The translations under genes were made by a program, and so were the position numbers. From assembly GCF_028435365.1 (NCBI RefSeq), contig NZ_JAGTJJ010000070.1, positions 1 through 52,106 on the forward strand: a stretch of 52,106 nt of DNA, in the 5' to 3' direction. Under the pieces are notes generated by a model. It was not told where the DNA came from. It did no database searches and was given only the letters and a program-made list of their open reading frames with translations. This stretch comes from Polyangium jinanense. GTDB lineage: Bacteria > Myxococcota > Polyangia > Polyangiales > Polyangiaceae. Below are positions 1 through 7,909 of this stretch, piece by piece; within the stretch, counting starts at the first letter, position 1, and each line of letters opens with the position of its first letter.

Positions 1-1165
1 TCCCGGCGTAACCCCGGCCCCGGGCCCCACCTCGCCGATGATGACGTCGGGGCCTTCGAGGTGACCGGCGCGCTCGACCCGCCGCACCTGGACGAAGGCG
101 AGGTTCGCGCCGTGGTTCCGTGTTCCCAGGCGTTCCCCGGCCGGCAGGAACGCGAGCGGCGGCGCGAGCAGGGCGATGCCCTCGGGCACGAGGTCGACGC
201 CACCTCGACCCCGCCGCACTCGACCGCGACGAGCTCCCGGCCGATGCCGGCGACGGCGACGAGCTCCGCCACGGCCGCGGCCCTCACGGCGACGGCGACG
301 CCGACGAGCCCCGCCCGAGGGCCCTTCGCCCTGCCACGGGCCGCATGGCCTGCTCGAGCACGACGACGCCGACGAGCTGCGCCACGGCGGCCACGGCGAC
401 CACGGCGACCACGGCCGAGAAGAGCGGCGAGGAAGGCGTGCACGCGAGCGGCGACGCAGGCCCGGCCCCGGGCCCCGGCGACGTTCACGAGCACTTCGCG
501 CCGATCGGGGCGCCGCGCGAAAGTCGCCTCCCTTGTGCCTCGAAGGCCCCCGCCACTGTTCGCGGCCCTCGCGATCCACGGCCCTCGCAATGGTTCGTCC
601 CGGCGTAACCCCGGCCCCGGGCCCCACCTCGCCGATGATGACGTCGGGGCCTTCGAGGTGACCGGCGCGCTCGACCCGCCGCACCTGGACGAAGGCGAGG
701 TTCGCGCCGTGGTTCCGTGTTCCCAGGCGTTCCCCGGCCGGCAGGAACGCGAGCGGCGGCGCGAGCAGGGCGATGCCCTCGGGCACGAGGTCGACGCCAC
801 CTCGACCCCGCCGCACTCGACCGCGACGAGCTCCCGGCCGATGCCGGCGACGGCGACGAGCTCCGCCACGGCCGCGGCCCTCACGGCGACGGCGACGCCG
901 ACGAGCCCCGCCCGAGGGCCCTTCGCCCTGCCACGGGCCGCATGGCCTGCTCGAGCACGACGACGCCGACGAGCTGCGCCACGGCGGCCACGGCGACCAC
1001 GGCGACCACGGCCGAGAAGAGCGGCGAGGAAGGCGTGCACGCGAGCGGCGACGCAGGCCCGGCCCCGGGCCCCGGCGACGTTCACGAGCACTTCGCGCCG
1101 ATCGGGGCGCCGCGCGAAAGTCGCCTCCCTTGTGCCTCGAAGGCCCCCGCCACTGTTCGCGGCCC
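1..1165. repeat. Large direct repeat, 568 bp x2 (597-bp period)
   Basis: Positions 1-568 recur at 598-1165 with no difference that I could find, separated by 29 bp (569-597). The left copy begins at the window edge, so more copies may lie outside. Plus-strand reading frames through it are Arg/Pro/Ala-rich and not protein-like. The minus strand has G/C-ending codons typical of real genes, but in at least three successive frames in each copy (about 418 to 335, 275 to 201 and 198 to 1 in copy 1), which suggests a decayed gene that was then duplicated. An assembly artefact is possible. Confidence 0.85.
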
Positions 1166-1265
1166 CCCGTAGATCCCGCGTCTTTTGGCGCCGTGCCGCA
1201 CCAACCATCACACTGTAACCCGCCTCTCTGTTTAGCCTGCTTCCGCCTCCGGTCCGGGGCTGCGT

Positions 1266-1316
1266 CGTGTTCCTGTGTTCCCGCCCCTTAAGGGGGCGGG
1301 GAACACGGAACACACG
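1266..1316. repeat. 51-bp imperfect palindrome
   Basis: The arms read CGTGTTCCTGTGTTCCCG and CGGGGAACACGGAACACACG around a central CCCCTTAAGGGGG. The dyad centres on TTAA at about 1289-1292. It could form a long hairpin or cruciform, or bind a dimeric protein. It lies between the duplicated block and the first gene of the mobile element, so a replication or recombination site is possible. Confidence 0.7.
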
Positions 1317-1341
1317 CCCCGGCCCTACCGGAACGCCAAGT

Positions 1342-1505
1342 GGATCACGCAGAACCACGGGAGAAACACGCAGGACCACACCGCCACACGAACCGAGCAC
1401 CGAGCAGAAGAAAACCGACCACGTAGGGGCACACACACACGACCTTGCCGCCGTGTTCCTCGGATCACGCAGGATCACGCAGAACCACGGGAGAAACACG
1501 CAGGA
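1342..1505 (+). repeat. 34-bp direct repeat, two copies 130 bp apart
   Basis: The same 34 bases, beginning GGATCACGCAGAACCACGGG, occur at 1342-1375 and 1472-1505. The second copy is preceded by an extra partial unit (GGATCACGCA at 1462-1471). They lie directly upstream of the first element gene. Iteron-like origin repeats or integrase arm sites are possible roles. No gene is visible between 1166 and 1564. Confidence 0.75.
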
Positions 1506-1564
1506 ACACGACCGACCGACCCTAGACCCGGGCCCCCGCGCGCCGGTAGCCTCCGCGCTCGACC

Positions 1565-2443
1565 ATGAGCACCGACCCCGACCACGACGACGCCCCCCCG
1601 CCCGATGATGCTCCGCTCTCCCCATCGCTACGCGGCCCCGACTTTCCCCCGCCCGAGTGGGCGGCTGACTGGACGGACGAAGCGCGCGCCAAAGCTCTAG
1701 GCGTTTTCGCCGGCATTACCGACTGGTACAGCCGCGCAGCGACATCCTACGCATTCGCCCCGACCCCCCACCGGCAGCACCGTGACCGCTTCGTCAAGCT
1801 CGCGCGCATCATGCGCGCCGCGCTATTCGCCCACCTGACCGACGACAACGAGTATTTGCAGGCTTCCGCGGCGAAGGCAGCAAACTACCTAAAAGAAAAG
1901 GAGGGGGCCGACGCCCGAGGGGCCGGCCTTGTGGTCATGGGCGGCGACGTCATCCCCCATCCAGCCGATCAGAAGCGGTCCCTCTTGCAGTTCATTGCAG
2001 GCAGCATGTACCTGTGGTCGCACCATATCGACGATTACGCGGCCAACGAAGAGGACGCCGCAAAAGTGCTGGCGAGCGAGTTGGCCGCCCCCATTGTTTA
2101 CAAGTTTTTTGATCTGTACGCGGACGGAATCGATCCGCAGCGCCGAGCCGACGAGAGAAGCGTGGGGGTGGTCCAAGGGGCGATCCAGGCAAAACTACTC
2201 CGGACGCCGCTCGGCGAGTGGATACGACCGCAGACAATATGCCGCCTCATATTCGACGTGCTCGAGGCATTGGGGCATAAGAACCCCAAGAGCTTCATCT
2301 CAATTCTCGAGAAAGACACCGACCCTGCCACGGTCTATTTCCACCTAGACGATGACGAACGCGCGGTGATCGTCTCCGAGGATCCGGACGGCAACGAGGG
2401 GCATGTCCTCGTCTTCGGTCCGCGCGACGAGGAAGCCGAGTAA
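1565..2443 (+). CDS. Hypothetical protein of the integrative element
   Basis: A 292-residue protein that I do not recognise. The N-terminal 35 residues are Asp/Pro-rich and probably disordered. The rest looks globular and mostly helical, with a Trp-rich start (around W33-W53), a central LLQFIAGSMYLWSHHIDDY stretch and an acidic tail. No signal peptide or membrane segment is evident. It is the first gene of the integrative element, on the same strand as the replication and integrase genes. The ATG at 1565 is chosen because the upstream codons are repeat-rich non-coding sequence. No clear ribosome-binding site precedes it. A cargo or regulatory role is possible but nothing in the sequence decides it. 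Confidence 0.7.
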   Translation: MSTDPDHDDAPPPDDAPLSPSLRGPDFPPPEWAADWTDEARAKALGVFAGITDWYSRAATSYAFAPTPHRQHRDRFVKLARIMRAALFAHLTDDNEYLQASAAKAANYLKEKEGADARGAGLVVMGGDVIPHPADQKRSLLQFIAGSMYLWSHHIDDYAANEEDAAKVLASELAAPIVYKFFDLYADGIDPQRRADERSVGVVQGAIQAKLLRTPLGEWIRPQTICRLIFDVLEALGHKNPKSFISILEKDTDPATVYFHLDDDERAVIVSEDPDGNEGHVLVFGPRDEEAE

Positions 2444-2463
2444 CGCGGCGCACCGTCAAGGAT

Positions 2464-2506
2464 CGGTAGAACGGGTGAGGGCATTCTACCGACCGCGGTA
2501 GAACGG
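2464..2506. promoter_or_regulatory. Cluster of three CGGTAGAA boxes (operator or iterons)
   Basis: CGGTAGAA occurs at 2464-2471 and 2496-2503 in direct orientation, with its complement TTCTACCG at 2484-2491. The last two form a perfect dyad with a 4-bp spacer. The cluster fills the 122-bp gap between the unknown gene and the small DNA-binding genes of the integrative element. It may be an operator for one of those proteins or a replication iteron cluster. Confidence 0.55.
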
Positions 2507-2565
2507 CAGGCACCGTTCCGCCGTTCAGGGCTTCTTTTCGTGCGTGGTGCTTCGCTCCGCGCACC

Positions 2566-2817
2566 ATGCGGCAAGCACAACGCTCCACAATTCCCCGGGC
2601 CCAAGGCGTCACCCCGCCGGATGACGTGCGCCAAGCCCTCGGCGCTCTCGTGTCTGCCATCGGCGAGCGGGCGGCCCTCGATCGCCTCAACATCAGCCGC
2701 CAAACCCTGGCACGCGTGACGGGCGGCCTTCCCGTGCGGATCGGGACGCTCGTCCAGGTTCGCCAGCAGCTACAGGCGCACGCGGGGCAAGGGGGGGCCG
2801 ATCATGGCGCCCGTTGA
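2566..2817 (+). CDS. Small putative DNA-binding (HTH-like) protein
   Basis: An 83-residue basic protein with a helical segment containing ALDRLNISRQTLARVTGGLP (about residues 43-62). This has the look of a helix-turn-helix of phage-repressor or XRE type (a LNISRQTLARV recognition-helix pattern), but it is short. It overlaps the next gene by 14 bp, so the two are probably translated together. The ATG lacks a convincing ribosome-binding site, and the sequence just upstream of it is a GGTGC/GCACC dyad that could fold. The CGGTAGAA boxes at 2464-2506 would be a natural binding site, which is inference only. It may control the element or assist excision. Confidence 0.55.
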   Translation: MRQAQRSTIPRAQGVTPPDDVRQALGALVSAIGERAALDRLNISRQTLARVTGGLPVRIGTLVQVRQQLQAHAGQGGADHGAR

Positions 2818-3232
2818 CCCCCTGGTAGAAGCCGTCCGACCCTTGGCCGCTGCACTTCTCACGGCCTTTCGCGAGGAGACGGCGAAGCTCGCCAAAGGCG
2901 ACGAGGGACCGCGCTACTACGACAGGAAGTCGTTCCCGTGGGGCGAACGGGCATTCGAGCGGCTCACGGGGCAAGGCAAGATCCGGAGCTTCAAGGCGCC
3001 CGACGGGAAGACGATCCTTGTCCTGCGGGAAGAGGCTCACGCGTTCATCGAAGCGCAGGAAGGCGCACGGCCCCGAGCTCCCCGCCCGCCTCCCCAGGCG
3101 CGCGACCTCGCGGCGGTAGACGTGAACGCCTTGTCACCGGCCGAGGAGCACGAGCTAGCAATGCGACGGCACGCCGAACGCAAAGACGGATCACGGAGGC
3201 GCAATGGGCCCGCAACTCGACGCAGCCCTTGA
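2804..3232 (+). CDS. Putative helix-turn-helix / excisionase-like protein
   Basis: 142 residues. The segment YYDRKSFPWGERAFERLTGQGKIRSFKAPDGKTILVLREEAHAFIE (about residues 38-82) fits a winged-helix 'choose-DNA' fold of the excisionase/MerR type, with two helices, a basic hairpin and a final helix. The C-terminal third is Pro/Arg-rich and probably disordered. It overlaps both neighbours (14 bp upstream, 29 bp downstream), so the three genes form a translationally coupled unit ending in the replication protein. A recombination directionality factor or a repressor is likely. The family assignment is by motif impression only. Confidence 0.6.
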   Translation: MAPVDPLVEAVRPLAAALLTAFREETAKLAKGDEGPRYYDRKSFPWGERAFERLTGQGKIRSFKAPDGKTILVLREEAHAFIEAQEGARPRAPRPPPQARDLAAVDVNALSPAEEHELAMRRHAERKDGSRRRNGPATRRSP

Positions 3233-4964
3233 TTGCGCCCGTAGAGGCTGGCCTGTCTTCCCGCTGCACGGCGTACGTGTCGACGGCGAAGAGACCTCCT
3301 GCACGTGCGACGACGGGCCGAAGTGCAAGCACAAGGGACGCCACCCGCGGCACGATGACTACCTGAAGCGGGCCACGTCCGACGAGACCGCAATTCTTGG
3401 ATATTGGACGACATGGCCGGACGCCCCGATCGGCCTTCCTACCGGCGCAGCGTCCCGAATCGTGGCGCTGGAGATCAACATCGGCCAAGGGGGCGATCAG
3501 GCGTTCCTCGCTGCGGTGGAGGAGCACGGTTCGTTTCCCGACGTCCCGCGGATCGACACGACAGACGGCATACTGTTCCTATTCAGCGCGCCACAAGAAC
3601 CGATCCCGAAGCGTGCCAAGGTGGATCATGGCCTCTACGTGCGTGGTGATGGCTCGTTCGTCGTGCTGCCGCCATACCGAAGCGCGGACGGGGCGCCGTG
3701 TGAATGGCCTACGAGCGCCGACCCAGATGCACTGGCCCCCGCGCCGTTGCCGCCGTGGATGCTCCACAAGGCAATGGGACGAGCACCGACCCCACCGGAG
3801 CCGATGACAGCACAGCGCGCGGAGCCTGCCCGCGCGGAGGTGGCGAGCGCGCCAGAAGGCCCCCGGATCCAGTGGCTCGACACGCCGGACATCTTCGCGC
3901 CGTTGCCTCCGATCAAGTGGATATGCGAAAAAATGCAATGGGCTCCCGGCCGGCCGCCGTTACTCGCAGCCTACGGGGCATCGGGCAAGACGATGATCAT
4001 GCAGGACGCCCTCGTCTCGCTCGCGGCGGGACGCCCGCTATGGGACGCGGTAGACTTCACGGTTCCGGGGCCTCTACGGGTCGGACACCTCGATTACGAC
4101 CAGGGCGCCTGGGCGACACGGAGGCGCTATCAGCGTCTCTGCGCTGGCAAGGGCATTGATCCCAGGGACATTGCTTATCGTCTGCGTGTGTCGTCGCTTG
4201 CTCGGATACCGCTGACACACGCGAAAGCGGTGGATATCTTCTGCCGTGCGCTCGATGGCCTGGACTTCGTTCTCATCGACGCCCTGCGGGGCCTGATCGC
4301 TGGCGTCGACGAAAACGACTCCCGCGTGCGCGATGAGATCGACAAGCTCACCCTGATATCGGAGAAAACCGGCGCGGCGATCGTCTTGATCCACCACCAA
4401 GGCAAACCGCGCGATAACGACAACGGAGACGCGCGGCTCGGGCTGCGTGGTTCGTCTGGGATCTTCGACGCGTGCGGCTCCGTGTTCACGTTGCAGAGCA
4501 AGCCCGACGAGCCGGCCCGAAGGCTCGTCCACGTCAAGCCCGCGGCCGAGTCCACCGGAGGGCTGATCGAGCCCTTCTACCTCCAGTTTGAGGACGTCGC
4601 GATCGGCAACGATCCCAAGGGAGGCGTGCGGGTCGTGTACCGGAGCGCGGAGCAGGACCAGAAACAGAAACAGAAGCACGATCCGAAGTTGGAACGCCTG
4701 ATGCGCAAGGTCCTGGCATTCGTGAAAGACCATGATGGATGCTCCGCGCGGACGCTTGTGGCCGGCGTCGAAGGCAGTAGTGAGAAAGTCTACGGCGCCC
4801 GTGACGAACTGAGGCGGCGCGAATATCTGCGGGTCGACAGACCGAACGAAAAGAACAAGCCCGTCTGTCACTACATAACCCCTGCCGGCCTCGCGTGGTT
4901 GGCGGGTGAGGCTCCACCGGCCACGCCAGGCCCCGCAGACGCACCCGAACGCGAGCCCATGTAG
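3204..4964 (+). CDS. Prim-pol / RepA-type helicase replication protein
   Basis: 586 residues with three parts. Residues 1 to about 185 match the bifunctional DNA primase/polymerase N-terminal domain, including a Cys/His cluster (C33, C35, C41, H43) before GRHP and a VRGDGSFVVLPP strand pair. Residues about 240-450 are a RepA-like AAA ATPase with Walker A GASGKT at 258-263, a Walker-B-like FVLIDALRG and an IVLIHHQGKP sensor. Residues about 495-570 look like a winged helix. The protein would prime and unwind DNA for autonomous replication of the element. The usual acidic D-x-D of the primase site appears as E90-I-N92, so priming activity is doubtful. Its start overlaps the preceding gene by 29 bp. 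Confidence 0.85.
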   Translation: MGPQLDAALDCARRGWPVFPLHGVRVDGEETSCTCDDGPKCKHKGRHPRHDDYLKRATSDETAILGYWTTWPDAPIGLPTGAASRIVALEINIGQGGDQAFLAAVEEHGSFPDVPRIDTTDGILFLFSAPQEPIPKRAKVDHGLYVRGDGSFVVLPPYRSADGAPCEWPTSADPDALAPAPLPPWMLHKAMGRAPTPPEPMTAQRAEPARAEVASAPEGPRIQWLDTPDIFAPLPPIKWICEKMQWAPGRPPLLAAYGASGKTMIMQDALVSLAAGRPLWDAVDFTVPGPLRVGHLDYDQGAWATRRRYQRLCAGKGIDPRDIAYRLRVSSLARIPLTHAKAVDIFCRALDGLDFVLIDALRGLIAGVDENDSRVRDEIDKLTLISEKTGAAIVLIHHQGKPRDNDNGDARLGLRGSSGIFDACGSVFTLQSKPDEPARRLVHVKPAAESTGGLIEPFYLQFEDVAIGNDPKGGVRVVYRSAEQDQKQKQKHDPKLERLMRKVLAFVKDHDGCSARTLVAGVEGSSEKVYGARDELRRREYLRVDRPNEKNKPVCHYITPAGLAWLAGEAPPATPGPADAPEREPM

Positions 4965-5302
4965 CAGGCGAGCGGCCCGCACGCGGCCCCAGGACGCCCG
5001 TGGACGCGTCCGGGCAACGAGCGACGCGCGGACATGCTCCCCAGGCTCGCGAGGCTCACGACGGGCGAACCACGCGGCGAGGAAGGCCCTACGGGTCCGG
5101 CCCCCTCGTCAGGCACCTTGACGCCGGCCCTCGCTTGTGTTCGCCTGTACGGGCAGTAACAAAAAGCGGGGCCCGCCCGGTGCTGAACACGCCGAACGGA
5201 CCCCTGAGCCGAACCCCGACTGAGACGAGGTTTGACCTATGGGCACCATAGCGCCCACGTGGGCGAGATCCAGCGTTTTTCCATGCGCGGAGGTCCTGTA
5301 AT
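4965..5302. other. Gene-free stretch upstream of the integrase
   Basis: 338 bp between the replication protein stop and the integrase start. Reading frames are short and not protein-like. Only the two adjacent palindromes at 5237-5265 stand out. Confidence 0.6.
5237..5265. promoter_or_regulatory. Adjacent palindromes upstream of the integrase
   Basis: CTATGGGCACCATAG (5237-5251, five-base arms) is followed directly by the perfect 14-bp palindrome CGCCCACGTGGGCG (5252-5265), ending 37 bp before the integrase start. A TTGACC that could be a -35 box begins at 5232. A repressor or excisionase operator controlling integrase expression is a reasonable reading. Confidence 0.5.
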
Positions 5303-6628
5303 ATGGGCCGCCGTCGCACTGGTAATGTTTTGCTCGAGGGCAATCGCTACGTTGCGCGCGTCCTTCTGGACGGTCGCTACGTGCGGATCCACCTCTCCCC
5401 AGGCATGTCCGAAGCGCGCGCCCGTGAGTCTGCGCAGTTCTACACAGACAATCCCGACCGGGCACGCGCGCGTCTTGAAGAGCAGGCGCGCGAGCGTAGC
5501 AGCGCTGCGCCCATTCCGAAGGGCGAGACCTTCGCAGAGTACCTCGAACGGTGGCTGAAAGACCGCGACGAGCGCGGCTACTCGAACGTAGGAAGCGACC
5601 GTTCGGCGTTCAAGCTGCACGTCCTGCCGCACATCGGCACAAAGCCGATTACAGCGATCACGCGTGGAGACCTTGAAAAGCTCGTGCAAGCCCTCGACGG
5701 GCAGATCGCCCGAAAAGAGTATTCATGGCAGAGCGTGTCGAAGCTATGGCTTGCCGTCGGAAAGCTCTTCAAGGATGCGTCTGCCTCCAAAAACCTCGCG
5801 CTGCGCGTGCGCGCGGATAACCCGGCGCTTGGCATCACGCCCCCCGACCGGGGGACCGAAAAATCCAAAGCCTACCTCTACCCGGACGAGTTCCTGAAAC
5901 TCGCATCGTGCGAAGGGGTAGACCTGGAATTGCGGCGCCTCTACGCGCTCGCGATATACCTCTATTGCCGCGTCTCGGAAGTGCTGCAACTGAGGTGGAC
6001 AGACATCGATCTCGATCACGGCGTCGCGCACATCCGGCGCAGCTACGATCGCCAGCGGAAGCAGGAGAAGGGCACGAAGGGCAAGCGCCCGCGCGGCTTC
6101 AGGATCGAGCCGAACCTGCTCCCCTTGCTGCGCGTGCTCTACGCGGAGCGCGATGACAGCGGGTTCGTGATACGCGTCCGAAATTGGGCGATGGCCCGGC
6201 GCTTCCGCAAGGCCCTGACGAGGGCCGGAATCACCCGGCCGGACCTCTTCATCGCCGACGAGCTCCACAAGCGGATCACCTTCCACGACTTGCGGGCTAC
6301 GGGATGCACTTGGATGGCGCTCCGCGGCGACACGCCGCACGTCATCATGCAGCGCGCGGGGCATCGAAACTTCGAGACGACGATGCTCTACATTCGCGAG
6401 GCGGAGTCGGTGACGGGCAACGTCGGCGAGCCCTTCCCGCCGTTGCCCGCCTCCCTGCTGGGCTCGACCGTGGAGCGCCCGCGGACGAGCGGGAATTTGT
6501 CGGGGAATCTGTCGAGGGTTCCGCGCAGCGTGCGCGAAACCGCTGGGATCATAGGGCAAGGGAAGCTCGGCCTATATCCTTTTCCAGGATGTGATGCGCC
6601 TGGTAGGACCCTTCTAACCCCCGCGTGA
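5303..6628 (+). CDS. Tyrosine recombinase / integrase
   Basis: 441 residues. Order of domains: a basic N-terminal arm-binding-like segment (1 to about 60), a SAM-like core-binding domain (about 72-170) and the catalytic domain (about 185-380). The catalytic set is visible: R223 (in CRVSEVLQLRW), H328 and R331 (HDLR), H354 (GHRN) and the nucleophile Y363 (MLYI). It would catalyse site-specific integration and excision of the element. The last 60 residues (after about 380) are Ser/Arg-rich and their reading frame runs 80 bp into the 3' end of the convergent AHH nuclease gene. The natural C-terminus may therefore differ between integrated and circular forms. Confidence 0.93.
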   Translation: MGRRRTGNVLLEGNRYVARVLLDGRYVRIHLSPGMSEARARESAQFYTDNPDRARARLEEQARERSSAAPIPKGETFAEYLERWLKDRDERGYSNVGSDRSAFKLHVLPHIGTKPITAITRGDLEKLVQALDGQIARKEYSWQSVSKLWLAVGKLFKDASASKNLALRVRADNPALGITPPDRGTEKSKAYLYPDEFLKLASCEGVDLELRRLYALAIYLYCRVSEVLQLRWTDIDLDHGVAHIRRSYDRQRKQEKGTKGKRPRGFRIEPNLLPLLRVLYAERDDSGFVIRVRNWAMARRFRKALTRAGITRPDLFIADELHKRITFHDLRATGCTWMALRGDTPHVIMQRAGHRNFETTMLYIREAESVTGNVGEPFPPLPASLLGSTVERPRTSGNLSGNLSRVPRSVRETAGIIGQGKLGLYPFPGCDAPGRTLLTPA

Positions 6629-7724
6629 ACTCGCGCATCACCTCATAAGCGCCGATCGCGCCGTTCTGCTCCAGCCCGTGCGCGATGTCCACGCCGTACC
6701 GCTGGGCAAGGAGCTCCGCCGTCTCCTTGGACAGCTTCTCCGCCCCCTCGATGATGAGCGGCGCCTTCTTCGCGCACGCCTCTTCCAGCTTCTTGGCGAA
6801 CTTCTCGGCCTGCCCGACGAGCACCGCGGACGCGACCTGCGTGAGGGCCGCCGCGGCCTGGACAATGGCGCTATCGACGCCGTCCTCATCGTCGCCGCCG
6901 ATGATGCCGAACCGCTTGCCGTCCTTGCGCGCGAGGTCGTGGTTGAACTCGCCGTTGAGCATCGCGGAGGCGATCGTCAGCTCGCGGACCATCCGCTCGA
7001 TCGGCGTCAGGGGCTTCGCCTTGCCTTTCCCGTTCCCGTTGCACCCCTCCTTCGTCTGCGCGCACGGGACCGCGCTCACGAGCGGTCGCCCTTGCCCGTG
7101 CTGAAGCTCGGGCAGCGCTCCGCCCCGATCCACCAGCGTGCAATGCTCGTCCACGCACTTCGGCGGATGCACCTCGTCCCGCTTCGGCAAGGTGGACGTT
7201 GACGGCAAGAGCGGCTCGTTCGACAGCACGCCTTCGGGCGGAGGCGGCGCGGGCCGCGGCTTCTCTGGCGGGCGCTCTGGCATCTTCTTCACGCCCGGCG
7301 GCACGGCCTCGACTTGTTCATCCTTCGTCGGCGGAGGCTTCGGCGTCTCCGAGGCTTCGGCGGATGTGGAGGCTCCCGCCTTGTTCTCCTCGGCCGAGGC
7401 CTTGGGCGGGTCCTTCGCCGGAGCTGGCTTCGGTCGCGGCGGCGGCGCGGGACACTTCAGCTTGTTGTACGGAGGCGGCAGAAACCGTACGTTTCCAGGC
7501 GGCGCATAAGGGTCGTAGGCGAAGGTCGTGAGGCCGTTGGTCTTGGCCGTGAAGACCTGCCAGCTCTGGGTCATCACGGTCGCGCTCCCCGACAGGGCCC
7601 ACTGGTCCATCTTCGGGTGCCCTGGGAGCCGTACACAGACGCGGATCTCCGCGCGGGCGACCGTCGGCACGCACAGAACGAGAAGGGTCAACGGCAAGCA
7701 CCAGGCGAAGACGCGAGGAAGCAT
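6549..7724 (-). CDS. Secreted AHH-motif (HNH-type) nuclease-like protein, C-terminus truncated by integration
   Basis: 391 residues with a signal peptide (1-25, ending VARA), a Pro/Lys-rich linker (about 90-175), a helical region and a final YQAHHILEK motif (H377-H378). This motif opens the nuclease domain of AHH/HNH polymorphic toxins. Such domains normally continue for many tens of residues after the His pair, whereas here only 13 residues follow before the stop. The stop lies inside the integrase-proximal end of the mobile element, so the gene was probably the integration target and lost its catalytic C-terminus. It starts with ATG at 7724. Its upstream region (7725-7909) is shared with the divergent gene at 7910. 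Confidence 0.75.
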   Translation of the reverse strand: MLPRVFAWCLPLTLLVLCVPTVARAEIRVCVRLPGHPKMDQWALSGSATVMTQSWQVFTAKTNGLTTFAYDPYAPPGNVRFLPPPYNKLKCPAPPPRPKPAPAKDPPKASAEENKAGASTSAEASETPKPPPTKDEQVEAVPPGVKKMPERPPEKPRPAPPPPEGVLSNEPLLPSTSTLPKRDEVHPPKCVDEHCTLVDRGGALPELQHGQGRPLVSAVPCAQTKEGCNGNGKGKAKPLTPIERMVRELTIASAMLNGEFNHDLARKDGKRFGIIGGDDEDGVDSAIVQAAAALTQVASAVLVGQAEKFAKKLEEACAKKAPLIIEGAEKLSKETAELLAQRYGVDIAHGLEQNGAIGAYEVMREFTRGLEGSYQAHHILEKDIGRASLAL

Positions 7725-7863
7725 CGGCAGTTCCCGAGGTGAACGCGCCCTCCCAAACCACCCCTGCGGTGATGATCGGGCATGCTCTGGTAGGCCGGCA
7801 ATGGTGCCGAATGCATGGCAAAGGCGTCAATTTCTCCTCGTATCCCTGCACCGCACGAGGCCC

Positions 7864-7902
7864 CCTTCCCCCTTGACACGTCCCCCGCCGCCTCGGTTAC
7901 GT
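7864..7902 (+). promoter_or_regulatory. Putative sigma-70 type promoter, possibly giving a leaderless mRNA
   Basis: TTGACA (7873-7878), an 18-bp spacer and TTACGT (7897-7902). The expected start of transcription falls at about 7909-7910, on the ATG of the downstream gene. The 15 bases CCTTCCCCCTTGACA (7864-7878) recur exactly at 51435-51449, upstream of the gene at 51516. Confidence 0.55.
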
Positions 7903-7909
7903 TCCCCAC

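Larger units (their letters stand above)
1200..6628 (+). mobile_element. Integrative element with primase-helicase and tyrosine integrase (left end undefined)
   Basis: A run of same-strand genes (unknown, two small DNA-binding-like proteins, prim-pol/RepA-like replication protein, integrase) ends inside the 3' end of the convergent AHH nuclease gene. The integrase is the last gene and its stop codon lies within that target gene, as is usual when attR sits at the integrase end. I could not find a second copy of the junction sequence (around 6570-6600) elsewhere in the window, so the left end and attL are unknown. The gene set resembles small integrative plasmid-like or satellite elements. There are no capsid, terminase or conjugation genes. 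Confidence 0.65.

Noticed and set aside
61..1218. Long plus-strand reading frame across the duplicated block
   Set aside because: Arg/Pro/Ala-rich composition, internal exact repeat and no ribosome-binding site. Codon pattern favours the minus strand.
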